Positions 18,166-26,743 of a stretch of DNA of 64,000 nt are shown one piece after another. Position numbers and translations under genes: made by a program. The notes under the pieces are model-generated. The model was given only the letters and a program-made list of their open reading frames with translations. It was not told where the DNA came from and searched no databases. Location: contig CAXXKK010000033.1 in assembly GCA_963676845.2 (NCBI GenBank), positions 5,981 through 69,980 of the forward strand, given 5' to 3'. The stretch comes from G963662675 sp963676845 (GTDB lineage Bacteria; Bacteroidota; Bacteroidia; Bacteroidales; Prolixibacteraceae). Every line of letters begins with the position of its first letter. The first letter of the stretch is position 1.

Positions 18166-18870
18166 TTGGAAAATTTATTACAAATAGTATTCATACTTTC
18201 AATAATCAAGTACTCCTGTAAGGCTACTTTTTATAAGTCATATGCGGGGATACTGTTGTTCGCTTTTTTTGTGGGAGTGTTCGCATACAGCATTTATCCA
18301 TTCGTGATACAGAATAATATGGACGTGTTTGCGCAACTATTTGAAAACACAAACTCTTTGGGCGGACTGGCATTGTTGATCACTCTCGAAGCGATATCCG
18401 GAATATTGGTCAGCATTAGCATTTTGCCCGGTATTATGAACTCAAAAATAAACCGATTGGTAAAGCTTTTAAAATTAACGCCTGGAATATTGATCGCCGG
18501 AGCTGTTTTTTACTTTGAACTGAATGTCTTTTACTTGTTTTCGGGTGCGAGCTTTAAGACAACTGCTTTAATTACGGCTGTTGGTTTGTTTTTATTGGTA
18601 CTTATTATTGCTACAGGCATCAGGTATTTTTTGTCATCAGAAAGTATGCGTTACGAATTCAAATTTTTGCTTAATGCCATTTTGTTCGTCATGGCAATTA
18701 TTCTCAATGCTGGAATTGCTGATTATAATCAAAGCAGCTATAGCTCAGACCTGGCAATTCCCAAACTACTGGTATTTTTCATTTTGGTTGTAGTCGTTGG
18801 GCTTATGGGGTTTTATATACAAAAAACGGTAGGTAACAGAACTATAAAAAAAATTAAAAAATGGATATAA
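18166..18870 (+). CDS. Polytopic membrane protein of the hmu operon
   Basis: A 234-residue protein with about seven transmembrane helices and no soluble domain. It begins at a TTG placed one base after the previous stop. The first in-frame ATG is about 75 bases later and would remove the first helix, so I prefer the TTG. It overlaps the TolQ-like gene by 10 bp. I do not recognise a family beyond the hmu context. The tight packing indicates a membrane complex with the genes on either side. Confidence 0.78.
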   Translation: MENLLQIVFILSIIKYSCKATFYKSYAGILLFAFFVGVFAYSIYPFVIQNNMDVFAQLFENTNSLGGLALLITLEAISGILVSISILPGIMNSKINRLVKLLKLTPGILIAGAVFYFELNVFYLFSGASFKTTALITAVGLFLLVLIIATGIRYFLSSESMRYEFKFLLNAILFVMAIILNAGIADYNQSSYSSDLAIPKLLVFFILVVVVGLMGFYIQKTVGNRTIKKIKKWI

Positions 18871-19508
18871 TAACAAATTGGCTTTATTGGCTTACTACAG
18901 GCTTACTGGTTCCTGTTGTTGTTTTTTTGCTGATATTTTTTGTGAGATCTTTGCTGTTGATCGGGAGCTTTTATGGGACATATATGACACGTTCCCGCAT
19001 TCATGAAAAAATAAAGCAACAAATTGAGAATAGGCCGATTCTTGTTTTTTTAGAAGACTTTCAAGTGTCTGATTTTCCCAACAGCCCTTTGGCTGAATAC
19101 ATCAGTAAAATGAAGGAAAAGAACAATTCTGTAGCTTTTCAGGAAAAGTTGATAGGTGACTATGAAGTTTATGCAGACTCCGAGTTAGGCAAATCAAAAA
19201 GCCTTACAAAACTTGGACCTATGCTGGGACTCATGGGAACGCTTATTCCAATGGGACCTGCTTTGGTCGGTTTAGCTTCTGGCGATATAACAACAATGGC
19301 CCATAATATGCAGGTGGCATTTGCTACAACTGTAATTGGCGTTTTTATAGGTGCAATTGGGTTTATAACCTTGCAAATAAAGCAACGTTGGTATACCGAT
19401 GACCTGAACGTACTGGAGTATATCCTTAACTCTGGGGTTGAATCCCGGAAAAATAATTTTCATTCATTTAAACTAAAAGAGTATGAAAAAGAGACGCTTG
19501 CTCAGTAA
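18861..19508 (+). CDS. hmuU: MotA/TolQ/ExbB-family proton channel HmuU
   Basis: A 215-residue protein with an N-terminal membrane helix (about 12-35), a cytoplasmic segment, and two C-terminal helices with the family pattern KLGPMLGLMGTLIPMGPAL ... AFATTVIGVFIGAIGFITL (about 113-172). ExbB/TolQ proteins form the pentameric channel that powers TonB-type machines. In an hmu operon it probably works with the DUF2149 protein next door, which takes the ExbD position, to energise HmuR or HmuS. It overlaps the next gene by 26 bp. Confidence 0.88.
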   Translation: MDIITNWLYWLTTGLLVPVVVFLLIFFVRSLLLIGSFYGTYMTRSRIHEKIKQQIENRPILVFLEDFQVSDFPNSPLAEYISKMKEKNNSVAFQEKLIGDYEVYADSELGKSKSLTKLGPMLGLMGTLIPMGPALVGLASGDITTMAHNMQVAFATTVIGVFIGAIGFITLQIKQRWYTDDLNVLEYILNSGVESRKNNFHSFKLKEYEKETLAQ

Positions 19509-19809
19509 TAATATGGATGAAGATCCATTGTCCGTATTGACTAATTTGTTCGATGTGGCTATGGTTTTTGCTGTTGCATTAATGGTGGCTTTGGTTACTC
19601 GTTACCAGATGAATGAGATCTTTTCTCAGAACGATTTCACAATGGTGAAAAATCCAGGCACAGAGCAAATGGAAATTATCACAAAAAAAGGAGAAGAAAT
19701 TGAGAAATATATCCCCTCTGAAGATACTGAAAATACAGGATCGAGAGGGAAAAGAGTAGGTGTGGCATACGAGTTGGATGACGGGCAAATTATTTATGTG
19801 CCGGAATGA
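19483..19809 (+). CDS. hmuV: DUF2149 family protein HmuV
   Basis: A 108-residue protein with a single N-terminal membrane helix (about 20-42, VLTNLFDVAMVFAVALMVALV) followed by a short soluble domain ending EDDGQIIYVPE-like (ELDDGQIIYVPE). This is the DUF2149 layout, ExbD-like in topology. The aspartate in the helix (NLFDVAMV) is placed like the proton-carrying Asp of ExbD/TolR. The ATG lies inside the 3' end of hmuU. It is the last gene of the hmu operon. Confidence 0.85.
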   Translation: MKKRRLLSNNMDEDPLSVLTNLFDVAMVFAVALMVALVTRYQMNEIFSQNDFTMVKNPGTEQMEIITKKGEEIEKYIPSEDTENTGSRGKRVGVAYELDDGQIIYVPE

Positions 19810-19884
19810 TTTTGGCTCTTACTTGATTTTTGAATAAGAAATATTTTGCATAAACTTACAGCATTGTTTAAAGAATATAATCTT

Positions 19885-20604
19885 ATGTACCAGACCAAAA
19901 AGACATTTATTAAGCCTCATATTAAGATGTCGGACTTAATATTTGAAAATCCATCTTTATTATTAATGATGGAACATTTTGATTTGGATATTGTGGTCCA
20001 GAATAAGACGGTTGAACAAATATGCAGGGAACATGGTATTAATGTGCAGCTATTTATTAGCATTGCAAATTTGTATAACGGATTTAATCCTGCTGGTACT
20101 GAGAATATCGAAAAGAAGGATACAGAATCAATTCTTTTCTTTCTTAAAAACAGCCATTGTTACTATTTAGATGATAAAATTCCTGAAATTCAGAATTGTA
20201 TCTGTAATTTATATGTCAAGAACAACAATGCTGAAATTAAATTAGTAGAGAAGTTTTTTGAAGAGTATTCTCAGGAGGTAAGGGAGCATCTGGATTATGA
20301 AGATAAAGTTGCATTTCCTTACTTTAGTTATTTAACCTGCAGTAATGATCAATCCGGTTCAAAGAATACAAATTTTTCTGTAGCGGAATATAGAGATCAC
20401 CATACTGATATTGAGACGAAACTCCGGGAGTTGAAGAATCTTTTGTTAATACATATACCACTTAAGCAAGATGGGATATTAAGAAGAAAACTTCTGACAG
20501 GTCTTTTTGAATTAGAATACGATTTAACTATCCATTCAATTATTGAAGAATCAATACTAATGCCTCTTATCAAAAAAATCGAAAAACAAAAAAAGTTTGG
20601 ATAA
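19885..20604 (+). CDS. RIC-like hemerythrin-domain protein
   Basis: A 239-residue protein related to ScdA/YtfE (repair of iron centres). The N-terminal 60 residues match the ScdA_N/DUF542 region (MSDLIFENPSLLLMMEHFDLDIVVQNKTVEQICREHGIN), but the usual cysteine pair after the FxxD motif is missing. The hemerythrin domain has candidate di-iron ligands in NSHCYY, REHLDYEDKVAFPY, YRDHHTDIE and IHSIIEESILMP. Such proteins deal with nitric oxide or oxidative damage to Fe-S and di-iron centres. I chose the ATG at 19885; an upstream TTG at 19846 is in frame. It overlaps the LuxR gene by 8 bp. Confidence 0.82.
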   Translation: MYQTKKTFIKPHIKMSDLIFENPSLLLMMEHFDLDIVVQNKTVEQICREHGINVQLFISIANLYNGFNPAGTENIEKKDTESILFFLKNSHCYYLDDKIPEIQNCICNLYVKNNNAEIKLVEKFFEEYSQEVREHLDYEDKVAFPYFSYLTCSNDQSGSKNTNFSVAEYRDHHTDIETKLRELKNLLLIHIPLKQDGILRRKLLTGLFELEYDLTIHSIIEESILMPLIKKIEKQKKFG

Positions 20605-21199
20605 GTGTAGAGTGAATATTGCTATTATTGAACCTTCGATAATTGTATACGAAGGGTTGTCAAATGTCTTGTTACAGAAGGGATGCAGGTATTATAGCGT
20701 TTTCCATTTTGATAGTATTGATGAAATCTCAACAGAGATGCCTACGGGTAAAATTGACATGATAATTGTAAATCCTAATGAGGTTAAGGGTAATGTCAGA
20801 ACCATAAAATCATTAAAAAAAGCAGATCCTTCGGTTCCGTGGGTAGCCTTTATTTACTCATTTTTTGAAAGAAAAATTGTTGATTTGTTTGATGCTGTTA
20901 TTCAGATAACAGATTCTGCTGAAGTAATTACATCTATTATACAGAATCTGATTTCCTTAAAATGTCAATGTAAGTCAGAACCAAAAGAGCAACTTTCACC
21001 AAGGGAAGTAGATGTGCTTAAACATCTGGTACAAGGTTTGTCGAATAAAGAAATCGCTGATCAGTTAAATATTAGCATCCATACGGTTACAAGCCACCGG
21101 AAAAACATTATTCAGAAAACTGGCATAAAAAGCCAGGCCGGATTAACTATCTATGCTATCTCAAATAGTATTGTTAATATTGAAGATTATCAGGACTAA
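20597..21199 (+). CDS. LuxR-type transcriptional regulator with degenerate receiver
   Basis: A 200-residue regulator. The first 125 residues have a receiver-like beta-alpha pattern, but the phosphorylated aspartate position reads MIIVNPNEV, so phosphorylation is doubtful. The C-terminal HTH (about 133-195) has LSPREVDVLKHLVQGLSNKEIADQLNISIHTVTSHRKNI, a full LuxR/GerE motif. No ATG is available: translation starts at TTG 20597 or GTG 20612, inside or just after the hemerythrin stop, so the two are coupled. It probably regulates the RIC gene or local stress genes. Confidence 0.85.
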   Translation: MDKCRVNIAIIEPSIIVYEGLSNVLLQKGCRYYSVFHFDSIDEISTEMPTGKIDMIIVNPNEVKGNVRTIKSLKKADPSVPWVAFIYSFFERKIVDLFDAVIQITDSAEVITSIIQNLISLKCQCKSEPKEQLSPREVDVLKHLVQGLSNKEIADQLNISIHTVTSHRKNIIQKTGIKSQAGLTIYAISNSIVNIEDYQD

Positions 21200-21373
21200 A
21201 CAAAAAAGGTTGATTCAATAGCAACAATATTCCTTTCTTTTTCTATAATTATTCTTGTCTGTTCCTGTCACTTTTTCTTGTGATTTTTCATTCCATAAAT
21301 ACCCGAATCATGTGATTGTCGGTTCCGATATATTGCATTTAATTTGACCTATATTAATTCAATCTAAATAAGA

Positions 21374-21721
21374 GTGAAGATTCTCATAGAAACAGCAAAC
21401 GGCAAAATTTTTAAGTGTTCGCAGTGCGAGGCTATTCATATTGAGTATAGAAACCTGAATTTTAATTTCCAAAAAGAAGATTTCAGGAAATTCATTCAAT
21501 ATGTAAATAGCCTCGGTGCAAATGAAACTGAAAAGCGAAATCAACAATCAATTTTTTCCCGAAAGATTTTAATGCCTGTTGGAAACAAATGTTTTAATGT
21601 AATATTTAATTCGATAGAATTCGAAGAATTTAAACGCATGTTGAACTTTCAGACAGACAATAATTCTTTTCATGGAAAAATAAAAACCTGTCAATTTGAA
21701 TTTACCCCTAATCTTAATTAG
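21374..21721 (+). CDS. DUF6686 family protein
   Basis: A 115-residue cytosolic protein starting at GTG. The N-terminal GKIFKCSQCEAIHIEYRNLNFNF contains a CxxC pair (about 15-18), which suggests a small metal site. The pattern fits the Bacteroidota family DUF6686, of unknown function. It opens a compact group with the 44-codon frame, flavodoxin and DUF2023, so a link to iron limitation or redox is inferred from context only. Confidence 0.75.
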   Translation: MKILIETANGKIFKCSQCEAIHIEYRNLNFNFQKEDFRKFIQYVNSLGANETEKRNQQSIFSRKILMPVGNKCFNVIFNSIEFEEFKRMLNFQTDNNSFHGKIKTCQFEFTPNLN

Positions 21722-21723
21722 AT

Positions 21724-21858
21724 ATGAAGTTGATAACCCGAACTCAAAATAACCAGTGTACAATTGTAAGAATGGTTGGTAGTTTCAGAATGTTTCAGGA
21801 AGACTGGACACAGACAAACAAAAAGAAAGAAAAAAAGATTAATCAAATTAAAAAATAA
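21724..21858 (+). CDS. Possible 44-residue basic protein
   Basis: An ATG-started frame of 44 codons fits exactly between DUF6686 (2 bp away) and flavodoxin (5 bp away). The peptide begins MKLITRTQNNQCTIVRMVGS, holds one cysteine, and ends in a lysine-rich tail (KKKEKKINQIKK). The close packing is what would be expected of a real operon gene. I recognise no family, and such a short frame could also be chance. Confidence 0.45.
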   Translation: MKLITRTQNNQCTIVRMVGSFRMFQEDWTQTNKKKEKKINQIKK

Positions 21859-21863
21859 ATAGA

Positions 21864-22361
21864 ATGAGTAAAACCGCAATTTTTTACGGATCAACAACCG
21901 GAAATACAGAAGCAGCAGCGAAACAACTTGCTGAAAAACTCGGGGCAGATATATTTAATGTAGCTAACTGTTCTGCTGATAAATTAACGGATTACAATAA
22001 CTTACTCTTCGGGACTTCTACATGGGGTGTTGGTGATTTGCAAGACGATTGGGAAGAGTTTATCTCAGAGATTGAAAATTCTGATCTGAACGGAAAGATT
22101 GTTGCAATTTTTGGGTTTGGAGATGGTATGACTTATGGCGATAGTTTTGTTGATGGTATAGGAACCATATATAATACAGTTAAAGATAAAGGGTGCAAGC
22201 TTGTCGGAGCTGTTGATCCTGAAGGTTATGATTACGATAGCTCAGCTGCTGAAGTTGATGGAAAATTTGTTGGCTTACCATTAGACGAAGAAAATCAGTG
22301 TGAATTGACAGATGATCGCATTGATGCCTGGGTAGCACAGATAAAACCTGAATTTTCTTAA
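21864..22361 (+). CDS. fldA: Flavodoxin, long-chain type
   Basis: A 165-residue flavodoxin. The FMN phosphate loop is GSTTGNT (residues 9-15), and the FMN-stacking loops include STWGVGDLQDDWEEF and FGFGDGMTYGDSF. The 20-residue insertion after the fifth strand (about 120-140) marks the long-chain type. Flavodoxin replaces ferredoxin when iron is scarce. Its position after the hmu genes suggests it may supply electrons for haem iron removal, but that is inference. Confidence 0.95.
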   Translation: MSKTAIFYGSTTGNTEAAAKQLAEKLGADIFNVANCSADKLTDYNNLLFGTSTWGVGDLQDDWEEFISEIENSDLNGKIVAIFGFGDGMTYGDSFVDGIGTIYNTVKDKGCKLVGAVDPEGYDYDSSAAEVDGKFVGLPLDEENQCELTDDRIDAWVAQIKPEFS

Positions 22362-22374
22362 ATCTGGATTACTT

Positions 22375-22758
22375 ATGAGTTGTACATGCCAGGATTATAG
22401 AACTGCCGAATTGCAGATTTTAATGCATCATATTTACGAATATAAAAAAGGGATCCGCAATTTGGTATTACACACAATGTGTAGTAGGGATCAGGATAAA
22501 GCAGAACATTTATTGTCTCAAAGGGGCTTGGAATACACGATAAAGATTGTTACTGAAGGGAAAATCAATATCTTTTTTGGTAACCCTGATTGTATAATGG
22601 TAGTTCGTTCGTTTGGGGATAAATCCCTTTCAGAATATACTCCCGAAGAGGATTTTATTTTAGGGGTAATGTTGGGATACGATCGAAATCAGCAGTGTTT
22701 GAGATATCTGGATAGAAAGGAAGTTCAAAAAAAGAAGAATATTTTGTCGCGCGCATAA
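22375..22758 (+). CDS. DUF2023 family protein
   Basis: A 127-residue protein with ILMHHIYEYKKGIRNLVLHTM near the N-terminus and INIFFGNPDCIMVVRSF in the middle, the pattern of DUF2023. It has cysteines at the N-terminus (SCTCQDY). It starts 13 bp after flavodoxin and ends at a strong terminator, so it is the last gene of that unit. DUF2023 genes beside flavodoxin genes occur in other anaerobes, which suggests a partner or regulator of flavodoxin. The biochemical role is unknown. Confidence 0.8.
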   Translation: MSCTCQDYRTAELQILMHHIYEYKKGIRNLVLHTMCSRDQDKAEHLLSQRGLEYTIKIVTEGKINIFFGNPDCIMVVRSFGDKSLSEYTPEEDFILGVMLGYDRNQQCLRYLDRKEVQKKKNILSRA

Positions 22759-22852
22759 GTTGCGATCATGAAAAATAAGTGAAAACCCGCATCATTCATT
22801 TATACATTTTAGAAGTATATTACTTCCCTCGTTGTTAATATCTTCCCAAAAG

Positions 22853-22888
22853 AAAGCCGATCATTTTAATTGATCGGCTTTGCTTTTT
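22853..22888 (+). terminator. Rho-independent terminator
   Basis: AAAGCCGATCA (22853-22863) pairs perfectly with TGATCGGCTTT (22871-22881), with a 7-base loop and a T-rich tail. It closes the flavodoxin-DUF2023 unit. Confidence 0.92.
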
Positions 22889-22955
22889 ATTTACTCCTTA
22901 ATTGTAGGTAGTAAACAATAATAAAAATCCCATTGAAAGGGGATTGTGCAAACAC

Positions 22956-22966
22956 GAACATTGTTC
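22956..22966. promoter_or_regulatory. Proposed TetR operator, copy 1
   Basis: GAACATTGTTC, an 11-bp palindrome found in three exact copies within 5.1 kb. Here it lies 92 bp before the lipoprotein ATG. It sits between a TTG at 22944-22946 and TTCTTTTG at 22967-22974 (one base off the -7 consensus), so a bound repressor would cover the promoter. Confidence 0.65.
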
Positions 22967-23057
22967 TTCTTTTGCCATATGCAATTATGAAATATGCTGA
23001 TTCATATTTCTTCAAATCTGTTTTGCAAAAAAATCTAACCCAAATATATTTTTTATA

Positions 23058-23753
23058 ATGAAAAGATTTAAATACGCTATTTACTTTTTTATGGCCTTTG
23101 CGGCACTTGCAGTTGTTTCATGTGATGAGGATGATGATGATATTGTCAACATCGAAGATGAGAGTGAATTTACCAGTCTCGAAGCACCTTATTTAATTTG
23201 TGCTAACCGTAATCCCGGAGGTGTTGGCTTTGATTTTGTTTACGATGGTTCAAACGGTGGTGCCAATAATATGGATTCTCCCTCAGTTGATGATTTTGAA
23301 TATGATATAGTGATAAAAACAATTAAAGGTGAAAAGAATGACGGTAGTTTAGGGGGTGCACCCTATATTCAGTTGGATGAAGGTGTTAAGGCCGTTAATT
23401 ATTCAGCTATTTATGCTACTTGTGTCGGCATAACCCAATTTAATGCCCTTTCTGCTTCTGATTTGGAAGAATATACATTTTCTACCGATGATGCTTCTTT
23501 TGATACGTCTTCCCTTACAACCGGAGATACTGGTTTTCCTATGATGTCAGGACTATTAAACGAATATAAGAAATTGGTTATTGGCCAAACATGGAAAACT
23601 ACATCAAATAACGATGTTGAGGAAGATGAACTAATCTGGATTATACAAACACAAGAAGGGCGTTTGGTAAAATTCATTGTTACTGATTTTCCAGCCGATC
23701 CTGCACCAACAAGTACAGGGTACATTGCAGTAACCTGGGACTTTTTAGATTAA
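23058..23753 (+). CDS. Surface lipoprotein, possibly HmuY-like
   Basis: A 231-residue lipoprotein with a signal peptide and lipobox AVVSC (Cys about 22), followed by DEDDDD, an acidic stretch typical of surface-exposed Bacteroidota lipoproteins. The C-terminal half ends in GRLVKFIVTDF ... GYIAVTWDFLD, which resembles the last strands of HmuY proteins. Overall identity is too low to be sure. It directly precedes a TonB receptor, the usual position of a ligand-capturing partner. Haem, a siderophore or another chelate are all possible ligands. Confidence 0.75.
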   Translation: MKRFKYAIYFFMAFAALAVVSCDEDDDDIVNIEDESEFTSLEAPYLICANRNPGGVGFDFVYDGSNGGANNMDSPSVDDFEYDIVIKTIKGEKNDGSLGGAPYIQLDEGVKAVNYSAIYATCVGITQFNALSASDLEEYTFSTDDASFDTSSLTTGDTGFPMMSGLLNEYKKLVIGQTWKTTSNNDVEEDELIWIIQTQEGRLVKFIVTDFPADPAPTSTGYIAVTWDFLD

Positions 23754-23832
23754 GGAATTACTTTTTTTATTTATAAGCCATATCTAATGCCAGGTTTTGT
23801 TATGCGATGCCTGGCATATTTCTAATTATTAT

Positions 23833-26142
23833 ATGATGTTAAAAAATAGGGTCACTGCAATATTGTTTCTTTTCTTGTTGATTCATAATAATTTATCTGC
23901 ACAGGATACTTTTATTTCAGGGAAAGTTTTTGATGCTGAAACACAACAACCAATTCCCTTTGTAAGTATATGTCAGCAAGGTATATCTTCAGGTACAATG
24001 ACAAATAATTCCGGGGAGTTTGAACTTGAGGTGAACTCCCCAAAAGAATCGGAAATTGTATTTAGCCATCTCAATTATTCCAAAAAGGAAATCCGTATTG
24101 CTAAACTGAATAATGAAGAAGAAGGTATAGTCGTTTTGCTTGAGCCAAAACAGGAACTACTTGATAACGTTATTGTTTCTGCGTCATTATATAAACAATC
24201 GCAAAGTACTCTTGCCAAAGCAACTGCAATCGTTCATCAAAAAGAAATTAAAGACAATTTTAATTCAAATATTATTGATGTTTTAAGTACAACACCTGGA
24301 TTTTCACAGGTTTGGGAATATCATTCGCCAATTATTCTCCGGGGATTGAACTCAAAACGATTGGTTATAATGAAAAATGGGAATCGTCGGATCGGTACTT
24401 TTCCCGGTGGTTATTTCGGACAAGACATGAATGTTTATGATGTCAAGAAAATTGAAATCATAAAAGGGCCGGGTTCTGTGGTTTACGGTAGTGGTGCTAT
24501 TTCCGGGATTGTCAATGTTATTGGTTATGAACCTTTAGGTCCGGAAGAAACTAAAGCTAATATTTTGTCGGGGTATGGTAGCAATAACAACGAATTTCTT
24601 GAAACAGCCAATTTTTGTTACAAACGTGAAAATTTTGGTATTCGGATAAATGGAAAATTTCGTAAAACTGGGAATTACGATTACGGGAACGGTGAAACAG
24701 CAGAGAACAGCGATGTTGAAGACAGGGATTTTTCATTAACAACCGGACTTAAAATTGCCTCCAAACAAATGCTTACGTTGAACGCTGATTATCATTATGG
24801 AGATTGGGGCAAACCTCGTGGTTTTAACGGTTCCTCCAAACGGTTTACTAAAATCAGGAACGAAGAAGAAAACCTACATGCAGATATTAGCTACACTTAT
24901 AATCCCGGAACTTTTTTTGAAGAACTAAAGGCTGCTTTTTATGTCGATGATGGCTATCGCGATTATTACAAGTACAAATACAGCGAAGTAAGCGCAAGAT
25001 TGTCATCGCTCGATTTGGTTCATTATAAAGATTTTTACGGAGGTGGAAATATTTATGCTATTCTTAATCTTTCAGAAAACAGTAAGTTGACTGTGGGAGG
25101 GGATGGTTATGCTTTTAGGCTTGATAACCCGAGCGATGTTGTTGATTACTACAATGAAACAGAAGGTACGCTTGATGGATATATAGATGCAGGACAACAA
25201 AATATTGGAGCTTTTGTGAGAAATGAAGTCCAATTATCTGAAAAAATTAAAGTAGTCTCTGGTGTGCGTTATGACTATGCCGAAGTTCTGGAAGGCAAAA
25301 ATGCAACAACAAACGGGCGCAGCGAAAAGCGTACTGCCTTTAGTGGTAATTTGGGAACCGTATTTTCTTTTAATGAGAATATTCATTTGTCGGCGAATAT
25401 TGGACGTGCATTTCGAATGCCAACAGCCGAAGAGCTGTTTACGGAAACAATTAGCTGCAAAGGCACGAAAAAAGGGAATCCTGAATTAACCCCAGAATAT
25501 AGCTGGAACTTTGATTTAGGCTTAAGGGGTAATTCTTCAAATAAAAATATGGAATATGATATTGCTCTTTTTTACAATGTTTTAGACGATTTTATTTGTG
25601 AGACACAAGCTCTGGATGATGATGATATTGATTTCACATTTGAGAATACAGATGCTGTTATTTTCGGAGGGGAGTTATCTGCATCGTATCAGTTTCAGCA
25701 TGTATTAAAGTATGGCAATTCTTTGTTTGCTGGTATCGGTTCGTCTTATACTTATGGTATAAATAAAACAGAAGGAGACAATGCAGCACTGTTTGGTATC
25801 CCTCCATTAAAAATAGACCTTGATTTGAATTACAAGGGCTTGGTTAATAAACACTGGCTAACGGGCTATTCTGTTAAATTGAATACTGAAATTGCAGCAG
25901 CCCAAAATCGTGTAGCTTCCGTCCCCGAAGGAATTGATCCTGGCCCGTGGGGTTATGAGCCTTCTGATGCGCATGCAACATTCAATTTATCTTTTGGATT
26001 GAACTCGAACTCTTTACCAGGTCAGCCTAAGTTAAGGTTCGTTGTGAAAAATGTATTCGATTCTGATTATCAGCCTTTTGGATCGTATATCCCCTCAATG
26101 GGACGAAACTTCAAAACAATGCTTTCATTTACAATTGATTAG
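23833..26142 (+). CDS. TonB-dependent receptor, second iron-type system
   Basis: A 769-residue receptor. It has a signal peptide (ending LSAQ), a CarboxypepD_reg domain (ISGKVFDAETQQPIPFVSI, about 25-105), a plug (TTPGFSQV; IILRGLNSKRLVIMKNGNRRIG; KGPGSVVYGSGAISGIVNVI) and a barrel ending SMGRNFKTMLSFTID. FRMPTAEELFTETISCKGTKKGNPELTPE contains the FRAP/NPxL-like pattern of haem and siderophore receptors, here without the histidine between the two motifs. I chose the ATG pair at 23833/23836, because the extra upstream residues do not form a signal peptide. Confidence 0.9.
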   Translation: MMLKNRVTAILFLFLLIHNNLSAQDTFISGKVFDAETQQPIPFVSICQQGISSGTMTNNSGEFELEVNSPKESEIVFSHLNYSKKEIRIAKLNNEEEGIVVLLEPKQELLDNVIVSASLYKQSQSTLAKATAIVHQKEIKDNFNSNIIDVLSTTPGFSQVWEYHSPIILRGLNSKRLVIMKNGNRRIGTFPGGYFGQDMNVYDVKKIEIIKGPGSVVYGSGAISGIVNVIGYEPLGPEETKANILSGYGSNNNEFLETANFCYKRENFGIRINGKFRKTGNYDYGNGETAENSDVEDRDFSLTTGLKIASKQMLTLNADYHYGDWGKPRGFNGSSKRFTKIRNEEENLHADISYTYNPGTFFEELKAAFYVDDGYRDYYKYKYSEVSARLSSLDLVHYKDFYGGGNIYAILNLSENSKLTVGGDGYAFRLDNPSDVVDYYNETEGTLDGYIDAGQQNIGAFVRNEVQLSEKIKVVSGVRYDYAEVLEGKNATTNGRSEKRTAFSGNLGTVFSFNENIHLSANIGRAFRMPTAEELFTETISCKGTKKGNPELTPEYSWNFDLGLRGNSSNKNMEYDIALFYNVLDDFICETQALDDDDIDFTFENTDAVIFGGELSASYQFQHVLKYGNSLFAGIGSSYTYGINKTEGDNAALFGIPPLKIDLDLNYKGLVNKHWLTGYSVKLNTEIAAAQNRVASVPEGIDPGPWGYEPSDAHATFNLSFGLNSNSLPGQPKLRFVVKNVFDSDYQPFGSYIPSMGRNFKTMLSFTID

Positions 26143-26200
26143 ATTGGTGTAAAGCTTAATAATAAATGAATTCTATTAGAAAATACATTATAAAAACAAT

Positions 26201-26743
26201 ATGAAACATAAAAATTTAGTTATCGTTTTTTTTGCAATCCTGTTGATTGGAGGAGTATCATGTAATCAACAAACAAAAAGTACGGCCGATAATGCAGATG
26301 AAAAAGAACAGGCTGTTGAAATTGAATACAGTACGGTTGAAACCATTTTGCAAAACGGAGATGATCTTTCCGGACAAACTGTAAATGTGAGAGGTATTAT
26401 TGACCACGTTTGCAGGCATGGTAATAACCGTTTTAAGATATTAAGCAGTGATGGGACACAAGAACTTAAGATTGAACTTGGTGATAATTTTAAAATGGTT
26501 ACTCCCGAAATAGCAGGGCAACTGGCAAAGGTTGTTGGTACGCTTGTCCCTGTTCAAATGAATGCAGAAAAGGTAAAAGCGTGGGAAGAAAATGTTAGAG
26601 TAAACCATGCCGGCGAGGAAGATACCGAACATTTTAAGCAAGAAATTTTAGAAATACAGAATATTTATAACCAATTAATTACTGGGGAGATTCCATTTTA
26701 TATTGAGTATTCTGTGGAAGCTGAGAGATATGAATTGGAATAA
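26201..26743 (+). CDS. Periplasmic lipoprotein with OB-fold-like domain
   Basis: A 180-residue lipoprotein (lipobox GGVSC, Cys about 21). The middle (about 45-115) has VETILQNGDDLSGQTVNVRGIIDHVCRHGNNRFKILSSDGTQELKIEL, a five-strand OB-fold pattern like periplasmic CcmE/NrfJ-type domains. The CRH in IDHVCRHG offers a Cys and two His close together, a plausible metal or haem site. It overlaps the PepSY gene by 14 bp and probably hands a ligand from the receptor to that protein. Confidence 0.72.
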   Translation: MKHKNLVIVFFAILLIGGVSCNQQTKSTADNADEKEQAVEIEYSTVETILQNGDDLSGQTVNVRGIIDHVCRHGNNRFKILSSDGTQELKIELGDNFKMVTPEIAGQLAKVVGTLVPVQMNAEKVKAWEENVRVNHAGEEDTEHFKQEILEIQNIYNQLITGEIPFYIEYSVEAERYELE

